Assembly (NCBI GenBank): GCA_013365325.1
Contig: JABVXV010000029.1
Location: forward strand, 1-64,000
Direction of reading: 5' to 3'
DNA: 64,000 nucleotides
Origin: Dipetalonema caudispina
Taxonomy: Eukaryota; Nematoda; Chromadorea; Rhabditida; Onchocercidae
The first letter of the stretch is position 1. Each line of letters starts with the position of its first letter. Of this stretch, positions 12,902 to 31,304 are shown piece by piece. Position numbers and translations under genes: made by a program. The notes beneath the pieces were generated by a model. That model searched no databases, was not told where the DNA came from, and saw nothing but the letters and a program-made list of their open reading frames with translations.

Positions 12902-13581
12902 TTATTCACTCAATTTTTTTAATCTTGGATCAACTGATATGTAGATGAGCATCACTTATTGTAGGTTTTCATGTCCAAATGATTTCATTGTTGTTGTAAA
13001 GTTCAAAGAACTTTAAACTAAATAAAATCGTTCTTTTAATAATAGGTATTTCTTTCAAGAATGGGAATATAAAATCGTATATGTGAAAGTTATCACTACA
13101 GTGATAGGTCATTTGAATGAATGCTACAAAGTGTGTACTGTCATAACTATAGATTGTTGTATAGTCTTCCATCATTTCAGTGCTTCTTATATTATAATGA
13201 AATTATTTGTATTGTTACGGGAATCAGTGATAGCTAGCATTTCTTGTTTCGAACAAGAAAAATGAAGATTTGAGGATGTTGTACTTCAATTGGTAGGTAC
13301 CCTTATTTTGTAGCAAAGCTGGCGATATATATGATCATATTTGGTATTAATATGAATGTGATAATGCTGTTATGAAAATTCATAAAAAATTTGTTACATT
13401 TAACTTCATTTTATGGGAGTTTTTCAATTCTCCAAATGTCCGTATTGTTATTATTATTTCTTCTTGATATTTCAGTTGATAGTACTGTTCTATCTGTTTT
13501 AGGTATTCTTTGGTTTTACTGATTTCAGGAAGTAATGTTGTAGATTATCTAAATATTTTAGGTTGACGGCTCTTCATCACG
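12902..13581 (+). other. peroxin-19 3' UTR and spacer to SPT5
   Basis: AATAAA at 13021-13026, 120 nt after the stop, is a probable poly(A) signal. The rest holds no recognisable exon. AAATATTTTAG ending at 13561, 20 nt before the SPT5 start, is a probable trans-splice acceptor. Confidence 0.6.
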
Positions 13582-16500
13582 ATGTCTGACAGCGAGGAAT
13601 CTGGCGATGAACAAAGAGATCAGGATGCAGCAGAGGACTTTACAGATAGCCAGGTGCTTACTTTTAATTTTCTGTCTTCTGAGTATAGTATTTCATCTTG
13701 TGATTTTAGACCTCTTAGCTTATTTCAATCAGAGAATGAGGTGAAGATGATATGAATCTTTTAATAAGATGCTGTAAACATAAATGGAGTCAGAAAGGAT
13801 ACATTCACAATATGTTTATTATTACAAATATGTTTGAGAATCAGAGGTCGACATTCAGGAGAAGCTCTGTTTTAGCGCTCACTTTATACGATTTTTAGTT
13901 CATTAGTCTTTCTATAAGAGTAAACAGTACTGTTGTTACCATAACTGGTATCATGTCCGTTCAAAGTTAAGTGGCGTAATTCGAAATGTGAGACCTCATT
14001 TCCTATTTCACTGTTGCTTGAATTACTTTTTAATACATTAGAAATTCTTGGTTCAAATAGACCTCTTGAACATCAGTTGACTGGTGGTAACAACTGTTTA
14101 TCTGAAGTAAAAGCGATGCAAATAAACTGTTATTATTACAGGAGAAAAGCAATGATGAGAGACCGGAAAGTGATGGAGAAGACGTCATCAAAAATGAGAG
14201 AAAACGGAAGGTCTCATTTCGTAACTTCTTTAAAGTCAAGTCATGATTTTAATAATGATGTCATTAAAAATCCTTATATTAACGAAATACTGAGTAAATT
14301 ACAGCATTTTGATGAAGATGAAGAAGATGAGGATGAGGAAGAGGATGAAGATGATGAAGACGATGGAGATGGCCATCATAGTAAGAAGTCTAAAAGGAGG
14401 AAGAAGGTAATTACATCTGCCTGATTGTTCTGTAATTTATGATTCTGACTATAAAGCTTCAAGAAAAAAATCATGAATTTTAGCGGCGCACAGGAGTACA
14501 CCAATTTATTCTCGATGATGTAGAAGTTGATGAAGACGAGGAGGAAGAGGACGGCTTTGAAGAGGATGGTGATGAGATGGGGATTGATCCAAGGGAAAGA
14601 GAGGAGGCCGAAAGAATGATGAAGGAACAAGATGAAAGGAATCGTGATGGACGTCGTCGAGATTTATTCAGGTGATAAATATCATAGTTTTGTTTCAATC
14701 TTTTACTGTGAGAATTCATGATCATTTAACGTATGTGATATATTGACATAGTTTTTCAGTGGGATGAACGAAGACCAAATAGAAGATTACTTTAAGAAGA
14801 AGTATGCAAATCAGTCGTCCTATGCTAGTGTGATGGATGATGATGCTGCCCTAGATGACATAAGTCGTCATTCTTTACTTCCAAGTACAAATAAAGACCC
14901 AAATTTGTGGATTGTAAAGTGCCGTCTAGGTGAGGAGAAACTGGTTGCGCTACAACTTATGCGAAAGTTTATCGCCTACGAAAATACAGATGACGTAAAT
15001 TTTCATTATTTCTTTTGTTGTGAGTATGATGTTTTTCTCTTTTTTCAGTAGATATAAGCCAAATGAAATTTTGTTTGCAGTCTTTGCAAATCAAATCGGT
15101 GGTAGTAAAAGAAGGTCTGAAAGGAATGATTTACATAGAAGCATTCAAACAATCACATGTAGCGACAGCAATTACTGGAATATCTGCTTTAAATCAGTAT
15201 CGAATAGCTATGGTGCCAATCAAGGAAATGTGTGATACCCTGAAGGTAGCTAAGGATATTCCATCACTCAAGAATGGAATGTACGTTCGATTAAGAAGAA
15301 CCATGTATCGCGATGATTTAGCTCAGGTTTCTACTTTATTTACAAGTCCTATTTTACAGAAAGTTGAATATTAGATATAAGCATCGTCATTATTTGTCGA
15401 GCATCATGTTTTATGTACAAATGTTCCAGTATGAATAGTTTGTAAAATATATTGCGCCTGTTGTTGATATGTATTTTGAAAACAGGTTGATTGGGTGGAC
15501 GTGGCACACAATAAAGTTTATTTGAAGTTGGTACCACGCATTGATTACACTCGCATGCGCGGAGCACTAAGAGCACCGGTTAGTTGTAATTTTGATCTTT
15601 TATATATAGTAAATCAATTTAGTCCTTCTTATATCTTATGTTTTTGTAACATGCTGCTATACTTAAAGGATGAACCACGTTTTGTAAAAATGAAACGACG
15701 ACCACAAGCACGATTATTTGATGTCGAAAGAATTAAGTAAGTTTAATGACTATACTGTGTCGTTATTTGAAAACATGATGTTTTCCTTCCAAAAGGAATT
15801 TCTGTGACAGCTTTTTCTTTCTCGTATTTATATTTTATGGTAAGTGGTAAGAGAAAGGGGTTCAGGCAGTCATCAAGCAAATTGCTTATGCGACATTTAG
15901 TAATTCTTAAAGGCATTTTACCGCACAGAGAAATGCGTAAAGTTTGAAGCTCTCTAACCATACCTGCATGTTTAAACATCATTTTCCCTGTCTTGTACCT
16001 TCAGAAAAATAGGTATTATGATTTCAGAGAGATAGGAGGTGAAGTGTCGACAGACGGCGATTTCGTGACATTTGAAGGGAATCAGTATCGTCGAGGCTTT
16101 CTGTATAAATGGTTCCCGTTGAATATTATCGTAAGTGTCACTTCTTTTTGTTCACACACTTTGTCTTATGCACTGTGTTTTGACTTCTGTTAAAATCATT
16201 TAACCGCTTGTTAGCAGTTAATATATTGAAGGTGTCAAGTTTTCTTAACTTTTGAATGTTTCCTGATCATACTCCAGTGAACCTAGAAATTTTTGTATAA
16301 TCGTGCGAAATAAATTCTTTAGTATATTTAAAGGTTCAATGACTTTTTTTTCAGCAAGTTGACGGTGTGAAACCTTCCCTGAGCGAACTGGAAAAGTTTC
16401 AAGAAACAAGCGATGACCTGAAAAAAGAATGTTTGTTTTTTAATTCATAACTCTTCATATGTGCAGTCTTTCTTTTACGCATGCAGAAAAAATACGGGGA

Positions 16501-19500
16501 TTGATTTTGGTGAGCTTCATAAGAATAATATTATGTTTGTGTAACCATTAACTTGAAACTGGGATATGAACAAATAATTGAAATTCAACCGGGTAAATAA
16601 TTGGACATACTCAAGTGATTCAGTTGAAAAAAATGTTTATTTCTTGCAGTAGAAGGAATGAAAGTGAAAGATTTATCGTATATATTTTCACCGGGAGATT
16701 ATGTCGAGGTGGCGGATGGTGAACTTGTAAACCTGCGTGGCAGAGTTCAGAGTGTTGATGGCGAAAAAATTGTTATGTTGCCAGATCATGAAGATTTAAA
16801 GGTTTTTTTTTTCTATTCAGCAAAATGGATAAACGAGATGATATCCAGTAATATTTTGTCTGTTTGATTAGTGAAGTCTTATGCGCGGAAGAAGCTGGGT
16901 TACTAATCGGATCAAAAAACTGATTATATAAGTAAATGTGAGAGTGGCACTGGCAATTATAGATTAAGAACAAAGGAAATGAAGTTTGTGCAAAGGATCT
17001 TTCGTGACGTTGAACTTTGTTGTTATTAACATTCGTATTACTTTTTCTCAAAATACTGAACTACTTTACAGGAACCATTGACGTTAAATGCTTGCGAACT
17101 GAGAAAATTCTTCAAAACAGGTGATCATGTGAAAGTGATTAATGGCCGTTATGAAGGAGATACCGGTTTGATTGTCCGCGTAGAGGATAATCTCGTTATT
17201 TTATTATCGGATTTGACAATGCACGAGGTAAACGATAAGCCAGGAATCGTTTATGCAGAATCTAATTAGCTGATATGAAAAAAATTACAACTTTAATAGG
17301 CTACTGGCAGTATTATCTCGAAAATAAAACCAGCTTCACATTAATATTTTCAAAAATAGCATCAAACTTACTTCCTTCAGATTTTTTATTTTTTCATATA
17401 CAGAATCCTGCATTTACTGTTTTACAGATATCTACGTCTACTTCTCTTTATCTGGAAGTATCCATAATGTTAATAATATTATTTATCTGTGTTCATTTAT
17501 ATATTAATATTATTATTTTATAATTTAGTACATCTTTATGTGTTACAATGCAAATGTGAAATGCTTCGTCTGGTTTACGATCTTAATTGAGGGATATTTT
17601 TGGGTAGGATTCATAGTACAAGCATCTTGAAGAATCATGTAGACATTATTTTAGATTTGATTTTAAGAGAAAGCGCGATAGATTGATGCTCAAGCTGTCC
17701 AGGTTTTTCACAAGCAACATTACCTTTAATTTTTAGTTACATTTTTAAATTTTCAGTTGAAAGTATTACCACGTGATGTTCAGCTTTGTGCTGATGTGAC
17801 CACAGGTGTAGACTCACTGGGACAGTTCCAGTATCAGGACCTTGTCATGTTGGATCAACAAACAGCTGGTGTTATCGTTCGCCTAGAAAGGGAATATTTA
17901 GAAGTTTTGAATATGCATGGAAAGGTAATGTGTCTCTCATTAGATTGCGTTTGTCCGCTGTGATCTGCATTTTTATATTTATTTTAATTACAGGTCGTAA
18001 GAGTAAAACCGCAAGCAATTCACGGTAAAAAAAATACACGCTTTGCACAGGCACTTGATAGTCAACAGAACAGCATTCAAGTGAAAGACACAGTTAAAGT
18101 TGTAGACGGACCGTATGCGGTAAGTTTTATTCGGAGTTTTGAAGTGCTATTCAATATAATATTTCCCTGCTTTTCATGAAATTATTTTTGCTCTTAGTTT
18201 CATAAACATAAGTATAGTGAGTTGTGTCTGATATATGATCGTTCTATCTGCTTTCTTTAGTAACAGCTAAAAATAAATGCATTGTTTCTAAATAAATCCA
18301 ATTTACTGACTATTTATACTGGATTTCTAGATTAAGAATTATAATAGTTCAAATTTGTTGCTGATGGCTTCTCTTTAATTGTTTTTTACAATAAGCAGCG
18401 CATTAAATTTTGCATGAAGTTTAGTACACCGTAGATTCATTTTGGACTCAGCTTTGTCAAACTGGGGACTTCGCTAATTTGTATGTAAAATTGCAAATTG
18501 GTAAAATCAAAAATTAAATTCTGTGTTGTTCTTCAGAGTCGTGGTGATGCAGAAGATGAGAAACAGGGCGAAATCAAGCACATATATCGTTCGTATGCGT
18601 TTGTGATGTCCAGGAAGCATATGGAAAATGGTGGCTTGTTTGTTTGCAAACCAAGACATTTGCTTTTGGTCGGTTCAAAAGCAAATACGAAAGGTAAGCT
18701 AGAAAATGAAATAAATTTTATGTGGACAACTGATTGATAGTTCTCGTATTTTTGAGGATCGTTGGGAAAAATCTTAAAAAAGCTACTATTCAACTTTGCT
18801 TCGCATTAGAATTGGTGGCTTGTTTTCATGCCAAGACACTTGTTTTTGGTTGATTCGAAGGTGAATACGGAAAGTATTTGCTTCTGCATCAATCAAAAGC
18901 ATATGTCTCTTCAGTGTTTGAACCTTACTTTTCGTTCATGAGTTTAGCACTGTTTTATTTCTCTTTAATTGTTAGAAGTGCACTTCCAATTTACAGTTGG
19001 CGATTTCATTGTGAAAGGATTGACAACACCAGATCCTTTCTCTAGTCCTCGACATGTTGAACTGGGAGGGCAGACACCTCGACCTGGTAACATGTCAAGC
19101 GGTAGAAGTGTTAGAGGCGGTGCAACTCCTTCTCAACACGGTAAGTTTTCATGATGGCAATATTAATGCATAAGTACTCAGAGGTAGAAATGATTTCCAG
19201 TTTTCTTTCTGTTTTGTAGTTTCTTCTGCATTCTCGGTATTTTTTGGTTTGTTTTTACACTCTAATCACATTCGATCAGCTTTTATTACGTCTTATCTTT
19301 GTTTACGGTAATAATGAAGATTGTTCAGGATGTAAAGAAAAATAAATGAAGTTTCAGAAGGCAGCTCTGTGGGTGTACCAAGTACCGGTGGTTTCGACTC
19401 GCAAAATAGAGTGCGACGAGATAATCAAATAATTGGAAAAAGTGTGAGGATCACGCAGGGACCTTTAAAAGGATATTTTGGTATTGTCAAAGATGCAACC

Positions 19501-21588
19501 GAACAAACTGCTCGCGTTGAACTTCATTCTAATTGCAAGGTTACTTCTAATTGCATCATATAGTTCATGATAGGTTTGCAATAACGTATTATTGATAGAG
19601 TTATTTGCTGGTATATGTTCGAGAAAATCATGAGGATAGGATAAGTAGTATGAGAGGAAATTAGAAAAATGAGTAATGTTGAATATTGCGAGGAAGTATT
19701 TAACAACTTTCCTATTAGACAATCAGCGTTGACCGATCACGAATAATGATCGTTGGTGACGGTACTCCTGGTGGCACGTTGATTGGCGGATTACTTGGTA
19801 GAACACCGTCTGGTGATAGTCGAACACCGATGTACAGCGGTGGTGGTAAAACTCCAATGTACGGAGCCCAAACACCTATGTATGGTTCGCAGACACCCAT
19901 GCATGAAGGAGGTGAGAACAGTCAACTCTTGTTTGTTTAATGAATAAGGTTATATCAGCTGAGTGTTGCTTCCAGAGCTCTTCGTAGATCATTGGTAACC
20001 ATTTTGCATTGTACAGATTGGAATACTTGTACACAATTTGGTTAATGTTCTAATTTATAATAACGTACGCAGCTAATAATAAGAGTTTCATTATGCTTGA
20101 GGGAGGTTTTGTCCATTTTGAGCCAAGTTTCCAGAAAGAGTGAATAGTGGTTAATGATCTTGGTGTTCATAAATTGTCTTTCATTTAGGCCGTACACCAC
20201 ATTATGGTGCTTTAACGCCGTCGTATGATGGTGGACGTACTCCAGTTCATTCTTCGGCTTGGGATCCATCAACAACTCCAGCACATCCAATCAGTGATGA
20301 TATCCATTATGACGAACCCTCATCGCCTTTCAATGTACCTACTCCAGGAGCAATGAATCCTCATACTCCTGGCTACAATCCGGACTCTTCTCTTGGTAAG
20401 ACTTGCTTTTTCAAAATTAGTTTTGTAATGAAGATTTTTGAATTGTTTGAAAGCAAACAGTAATATGAATAACTTATATACATACGCGTAGTTGCAGGTC
20501 AGTCGTATGCACCAATAACACCTGGTGGAATGTATGCTGATTACGCTGCTCCGAGTCCTTTCTCGGATGGTCGTAAGTTTATATATCCTTCTCTGCACTT
20601 TGTAGGAAGCTCAAAATGTCTTGAAAGATTTGGGCAGTATTAATAGTTATCAACAGTTTTCCAGTTAACTATTGTCATTTTAGGTTCAAATACAAGCGGC
20701 ACTGCAGTAGGCTCTGGTGCTATACGTAAGTATTTATTCTAATTTATGAGGAATAATGTGAAGCAATGTAAAAGAAGATTTTTGATCATTTTAATAAAAT
20801 TTCTACATTTCTTGGATTTGCAGCGCAACACATATTGAACTCAGGCGAATGGGTATCAGTTGACATGATGGTGCGGTTCCGTGACAACTATGATGATGAT
20901 GAACTCAAAGGCCAAGAAGGCACTATAAAAAATGTCGACACTCTGGTAAATAGCTTTCTTTTTTTCTTTTTCTTGCTGTTCATTGCATAAATCAACGGAG
21001 TGTGGAATTTCAGGAGGGTCGTTGCAGTATATATTCATTCGAGTTAGATCGTGAGGTAACGGCATATTTCGATCAGATTCTTCCCGTCAAACCTCAGCAG
21101 GGTGATAGGGTGCGTTATTTCTATTTAATTAGCGATTTAAAGTGTTCGTTTTCCTGACTTCAGCAAAACTAAAAAGTTGAGGAAATCGTTAGGCCATTTC
21201 CTTGTTTACACTTGACATGTCGCTCGCACGATTTATTGAACATTTGAACCGAACTTCTAAAACCTCACGGCTGAGGTCTTTGTGCAGGATTTCGAGGTTA
21301 ACGTAGTAATTCTAATTAGTGCTAATTTACTTTTCATATTTTCTTGCGAGAATTTAAAGATCAGCACATCAAATAAGCTTAATATATGAATGGCCGGTAT
21401 AAACAGTATTTTGCTAAAGATTGACTTGTTACACTGTTTGTATTTAGGCAAAAATAATATACGGTGACGATATTGGCATTAGCGGTACCTTGGTGTCCGT
21501 GGACAATACTGAGGCAGTGGTTAAAACCGATAACAACGATATTGTTTTGAGTCATATTGAATCACTCTGTCGCATGGAAAATTTATAA
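13582..21588 (+). CDS. spt-5: transcription elongation factor SPT5 (DSIF large subunit)
   Basis: SPT5 pairs with SPT4 as DSIF and controls RNA polymerase II pausing and processivity in the nucleus. Twenty-four exons, from 13582-13653 to 21448-21588, join without a break to 1070 aa; human SPT5 is about 1087. Order: acidic N-terminus (residues about 1-120); NGN domain (about 185-275, with [11 protein letters not shown] and [12 protein letters not shown]); a series of KOW domains (for example [47 protein letters not shown]); a C-terminal repeat region of TPMYG-like units (about 800-845), the known CDK9 target in this family; and a final KOW pair (about 955-1070). Exon 9 must start at 16028, because the earlier AG at 16003-16004 breaks the frame. 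Exon 21 is only 42 nt. A 20-nt leader follows an acceptor-like AG at 13561. Confidence 0.97.
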
Positions 21589-21980
21589 TTTCACTTTACT
21601 GTGTATCATTTTTATATCATTTTTATACTCATCATTTTTATTTAATGTTTTATTTTCATCACAATGTCTGTTTGAAATGTCTTTTTAATCATTGGGAAAG
21701 ACTCTAAATATGCCGTGCTTTTTTCGTAGATTTGTTTTCATTCGCTTCATATTTTCTACTTTCCTTTATTTATATCGTCATGCTGTTGGACATTCATTAT
21801 TAGTTTTTAAACTTGTAATCGTGTTTGTTTTGGAACTTGTAATTTAAGATAAAGTGAAATGATAAATGGTTGTCTTACTAAGCCCCACTTATTGCGGTTT
21901 TTCAACCGGTAATATTGGATTTCGTTCTTTCAAGAAACTCTTACTGATGTTTTGAATTTTACCAAGCGATGCGTGCAATA

Positions 21981-21992
21981 TTTTCCTTTTAG
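21981..21992 (+). promoter_or_regulatory. trans-splice acceptor of MFAP1
   Basis: TTTTCCTTTTAG ends 2 nt before the MFAP1 start at 21995 and has no upstream exon in frame. The strong pyrimidine tract and the tiny spacer are typical of spliced-leader addition in nematodes. It also decides the start codon. Confidence 0.65.
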
Positions 21993-21994
21993 GT

Positions 21995-24900
21995 ATGGGT
22001 GAATTCACTCCGAAGTTTGAACGAGATTTGGAGAGCCGTAGTACAGGCCCAAAGGCCCTACCTACTGCTGGTGCTATCGCTGTAAGGAATGAAAAGGGCG
22101 AAATAACAATGCAAAAAGTGAAAGTAGTTCGGTATATGGCTGGAAAAGTGTGCGTTTCTTGTTATTCTAAATATTATTGTTGAAGTTTTAAATTGCGATC
22201 CTGAAGTGGTGTGATGGCCGAAATTGGGTATTTTCTCACTGTTGCACCTGTTCTTTAGTAACTGTTTTTCTGAAGCTAAACTGGATTGTTGTGACCTGTA
22301 TTTGTAGATGATGCATATTCCAGACCAACATATGCCTTGGGAAAAAACGATTCATCTGGCGGTGAACAGAGTGATGAAGAACAAGAGAAGCCTCTCAATG
22401 ATGCGTGGCAAAGGGAAACGTAAGTTTTTGTTTGCTAATAACTTTTCAAAAGGCCTTTCGTACTATCAGTACTCTTCCTTAAATTCATTCCCTTACCTCA
22501 ACCAATTATGAAAGTGGAGTTATTAGATTGGATAGAAGTATAGCGATTCATATTGTGGTTATCTGAAAAGAACTCTGAAGATACTTCCATAATGTTCAGG
22601 TCAAATAGCAAAAATTACTGGCTATGGGACTAGCGGCCAATTGAAATACATAACTTTAGTCAACTTTTGGTTCATCCTCTTTTGAGAACCTTCTTCACTG
22701 CTATTTTCAAAGTGCAGTCGCATGACCATTGAATGTTGAATTGCTTGCAATAAGTTCATTGCTTTGGTGATTAGTTTTATTGATTTTCATTACATTTAAT
22801 TCAGCATTATTCATTTAAAATTCTCTTTTTCAAACTTTTAATCTACGCCATGGCGGTGCAAATTGCTATTAGTTCTTCAGCAGTGCTAAATATGTCATCG
22901 CTGAAAATAGGGATGAATTCATTTGTTTAGAAGACGCACAACGGATGTGAGCAAAGAAGAAGTAGAAGCAGCATCGAGTTCAGATGATGATGAAGAGGCA
23001 GAAAAAAGAAGGACAAGGGCAAAGTTACGACGAATGCAACTGGAAATGCAAGAAGCTCCTGTTGAAGAGGATGAACCTGACGAGGATGATGAGGTAAGGA
23101 TGATCCCGCAATAAATGTTGAGTGTTCAGTATAAATCGCTTAGTTCTCGTTTTGAACTTCTCTTTCTTGCAAGGTCATACAACAGTCTGGTAGTAGCAAT
23201 TTTTTTTTTCGGTGGAAGATTTTCTGGAATCGTTCACTTTTATGTTTAAAGAAAAAAAGAGTTGCAGGAAGAGTTTGAAAGACGGCGAGCTTTACTGAGA
23301 GCACGTGCATTGATCAAGGAAGAAGAAGAACTCATAGGAAAACAGGAGGAAGCAGAAGAAGATGAAGACAGTGAAGAAGAATCAAGTGAAGAAGAAAGTG
23401 AAGAAAGCGAAGATGAAACAGTCCCCAGAATGAAACCTGTCTTCGTAGAAAAGTATACCATTCACTTTCTTTCGTGTTTCATGTGGTTCTAATTTTTAAT
23501 CGAAAATTTGATTTCCATGTAATAATGTTGAGGAGTAAACGAATAACAAAAATAGAAGAAGAGAAGGAGAAGGAACGAGCTAAGAGGCAGCAAGCTGAGG
23601 AGCAGGAAAGGAAGGAAAGACGGAAGAAAGAGTCTGCAAAGGTATCTTCACTTTGAAATGTGCTATCATTTTGTCCTTTCCTATTCCTAATTTCTTTATT
23701 GCTCATCTTGAAAAAAATTTGCAGCATGGTTTTGATTAATTATAAATAGATCAAATTAGATCAAATTTAAAGTTCCCGTGTTTTCTGAAAACACTATCAT
23801 GCTTTAGGCCATTTCAGCAGTTTGCTGAAGGACATATTCAACATTTTTTTAAAAATAAATATATGCATATTGTGAAAATATGTAAAGTAATATTTAAAAT
23901 ATAATAACTGCAAAAGACAAAAGTCGTTATGGCTTTCCAAAATTTTTATTCAAGGATTTACGGAAGGATTTTGCAGCTATTGGAAGAGGTTTTGCGACAT
24001 GAAGCAGATATGGAAAAAAGGAAAAAAGAAGATAATATCGATTTGACATCCGTTGTAACTGATGATGAAAATGAAGAAATTGCATATGAAAGTTGGAAGC
24101 TCCGTGAAATGAAGCGATTAAAAAGAAATAAGGAGGAACGCGACGCGTAAGCAGCCAATTATTTGATATAATCCACCCATTTTTTTTTTTTCTTTTTTTC
24201 ATTGGAATTGCAATGAGAGAAATATTTCTCTCAAGAAATCGTATGACAGGTTTATAGGTCCAGACATTAGCTACAAAAGTGGTTGTTGCAGAGGTTCCTG
24301 CAGCACTTATAATCTGATGCAGGTGCTTGCAAAATGCTCATCATCGTGATGTTTTTGAGGCTGTAAAAAATCAAGCTGTCAGATTTATATTTTATTCAAT
24401 GCCCAAAAGTTCTTGATGTAAAAACGTGAAATATTTTAATGAAGTATTTAGTTGTTTGGCGAAGATGGGTTGGTTTGGATATTTTACATTGCATCGTGTT
24501 CATTGTTTGCTGAAGTATATTTATAAGTTTTGCAGACTTGCACGAGAAAAAGCAGAATTAGATCGAATACACGGCATGACAGAAGAAGAGCGCAAACAAT
24601 ATTTAAGAATGAATCCAAAAGTTATTACAAACATGGTTAGCGATTTCTACTTACACAGCTCGATTTCCATCGGTTTCGTAAATTTGTTGAATTTCAATAA
24701 GTGTTTTATGTTTGTTCTCATAATTCGCTTCTTGCAAAACAACTGCATAATTAACATTAAATATCGCATTAGCTTCTCAATACTGTTGCTAATGTGGATG
24801 TTTCTTCTACCTATATTAGGAAACTGATTATATGAAAAGATCTCTTTCAAGCAGTTGTTACTTTCACTTTTGATACACATTTTTATTTTTATTTGAATGC

Positions 24901-25614
24901 AAATTTCAGCAAAAGAAAGGGAAGTATAAGTTCCTCCAAAAATATTTCCATCGTGGTGCATTTTATTTGGATGTTGAAGATGATATATTTAAACGAGATT
25001 TTGCCGAAGCAACACTTGACGACCAGTTTGATAAATCGGTACTCCCGAAGGTTATGCAGGTAAAGTACATTTCGCTTTACATTTGAATTAGGTGGCGTGT
25101 TTCAGTTTCTTCCAAGGAAGAAATTTTTAATGTCAAAGCAATTTTATTGATTTGTGATCTTTCTGGTGTGCAGTATAAAATGAACAAAGTCAAGGTCGAC
25201 AATGGTAGGTAAAAAAAGTATCCAGAATGGTAGGCAATGCTCAATAAAAGTTGCTGAAAAAACTGCAGATATGAAAGGTCCTTTTCACCAAATGTTTAGT
25301 TGAAAATGGATGTTTCCTTAGTGAAAGTAAAAGTTACAAATTAATTGTTTAAATCAAACATGTTACTGGCTGCTTTGAGGAATGAATATTCAGTTGAAGA
25401 ATATATTAAAAAATGACTATCGTTTGAGGTCAAAAACTTTGGAAAAGCTAGCCGTTCGAAGTGGACGCATTTAACAGCAGAGGATACGACAGATCATCAG
25501 GGTGCTTGGGCTGCTACGACGGCACTAAATAGCAAATTCCTCGTGAAACACGCCGGTGGTATGAAAAATAACTTTGAAAGGCCAGCTGCGAAGAAGCGGA
25601 AAACTGACGCATAG
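21995..25614 (+). CDS. mfap-1: MFAP1, spliceosomal microfibril-associated protein 1
   Basis: Despite its name, MFAP1 is a conserved nuclear component of the spliceosomal B complex linked to the U4/U6.U5 tri-snRNP. Nine exons (21995-22149, 22324-22419, 22931-23093, 23268-23452, 23533-23641, 23977-24146, 24536-24635, 24910-25059, 25429-25614) join to 437 aa; human MFAP1 is 439. Diagnostic blocks: [20 protein letters not shown]; charged E/D/K/R helices in the middle; [35 protein letters not shown]; and the basic end AAKKRKTDA. The acceptor of exon 2 is 22322-22323 rather than the earlier AG near 22307, because only it keeps the frame (GKVPTYA). The gene starts 407 nt after the SPT5 stop on the same strand, spacing that fits an operon. 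AATAAA repeats at 25964-25977 are the likely poly(A) signal. Confidence 0.96.
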
Positions 25615-27588
25615 TCGTTTGTTATCAAATCTAAAACGTGTTCCGTTGTTGTCCACTGGGTTTATCAGTTCATATGTTTGTTTCTTTTCTATATGAAAGG
25701 AGTATCATGTCCTAAATTATGATCCATTATGATCATCAGTGTTCGAAATGATTGCTATAAAGTGAAAACTCACATGTCTTCTAGGTTTTGCGTTTATCAG
25801 TTTTAAAACTATCATCCCAAACGATGTGAAGAGGAAAGGGAGGTGGTTAATTTATCGACGATACCTTATTCTTTTTTTGTTACAATTTACAAAGAGAAAT
25901 CCTGTTCTTTTTTAATTTTACGGGGAGTTTTTGCTTTCTCCTCAGACGCATGTATGTATAGTAAATAAATAAATAAAAGCAATAAGCAATCTTTTTGCTG
26001 ATTTCACACCTTTATGCTTAATTAATAGACGTACGAGGTAATCCGTTCCTTTTTTAATAAAATATGATTGCAGTTCTTTAATTTTTTATCCAATCCTTAG
26101 TAAGGTGCCATTTGAATGGTACTTGAACTGGTTTTGAGATCATCAAATAGGTATTGTTTGAATACATTGAAGGAAAAATAGATGAAGAAACAATGAAAGA
26201 ACAGAGTAGAAAAAAAGAATAGAAAGTCACTGTAATAACGTTGTACACTTTCACCGTAAGTTCAGATTGGGGTTCTAGTGTCTCTTCACTGTCACCTTAA
26301 TCAATATATATACTATTTCAGTACTGTTGGTCGCTGCAATTACTCCGCTTTTATTTGATCATCTCTAACTAGTTTGTTAATTACGTCGATATTACGTCAA
26401 ATACCTTTACCATAGCTAGATGAATAGTTTCGAAAACTATTTATGCCTAAATTTCATGATTGTTCTATTTTTTCTCACATGTCTTGATTTGTTTTTATAA
26501 CGCTTATCCTTACGTTTTTTTTTTTCTATATTTTAACTGTTAGATTTTATAAATTTACAAATTTTTTATAATTAATTTGAGTAATATTTAAAGTAAAAGA
26601 TTTTTGTTCCAATATATACCTCCTATAGTTTAATGAGTTTAATAAGTTTTGTTGTATTGTTATATATGAGAGTAGTAATACTTACCTATTACTTATCTTA
26701 ATCATTATGCTATTATTATGTTCATTTAAATTTAATTGTAATTTATATTGGAGAGTACAAGATACTATGAATCTTTTCATATTTCAACATATTCTATGAT
26801 ACGAAGAAAAGCTTTCTTATGCTATTAAACAATAGATGAAAGATGTGGGAAAGGATGAACATGTATGATTACAAGTTTTTTGTTTTGGATTTAATGTTAA
26901 ACAAATAGATGCTGCAAATGTTAGTAAGTGAAATTTGCGATCATTAAAGTCTAATCAATTGTAATCATTCCAAAAGCCATATTCTTATGATATATTGATA
27001 TCACTCCTAAAATTAGTTCAGTTATTGATAATTTGCATTTATAAGTCATCAATGTGTTAATCTCAAACGGAAATGAATTGTTTTCTTTCAATTTAAACAC
27101 TGAATTTATAATAAATAATGCTATTCAAACAGAGATGCTTTTGTTGACCTTTTCACTTTCAACAGTATCACAGAAATTATAATATGTTCAAGAATTATCA
27201 ACAGATAATAATTCTTATTTCCCTTATCAAAAGATACGAAAATGATTTAGTATAATTCTCTTCATTCTATATCATTAGATTAAATTCATAATAGCTTTTC
27301 ATGGATGAAAATTTAATTTTGAATAAAAGTGCTGCAAGATTTGATTTGTTGATTCACAATGCCAGGTCAAAGGTCATGTTTGATTACCTGAATTATTTAT
27401 TAGATGTAGCTGAATATGAAAAAGACGAGTTATGCTGTATTACATTTATATCATGCTATCCTTTTTATGATATCATCGATCACGTGTCTTTTTACACACC
27501 TATCATTACGCTTAATGATATTATGAAGAGTTTTTTTACGTGATATAAGAAAAAAAAGTCATCGAATTAAACGTAATGTGTTTCAGAT
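25615..27588 (+). other. 2-kb gene-free gap before riok-2
   Basis: Holds the MFAP1 3' UTR, with overlapping AATAAA signals at 25964-25977, then AT-rich sequence with no recognisable exon. An 80-codon frame at 27301-27543 has no homology I recognise and no leader or splice context. The gap is wider than the spacers around it, so the promoter of the downstream gene group probably lies here. Confidence 0.6.

Positions 27589-31304
<3,716 letters not shown>

Noticed and set aside
27301..27543. 80-codon open frame just upstream of riok-2
   Set aside because: No family resemblance, no acceptor before its ATG, and riok-2 has its own trans-splice-like start at 27589.
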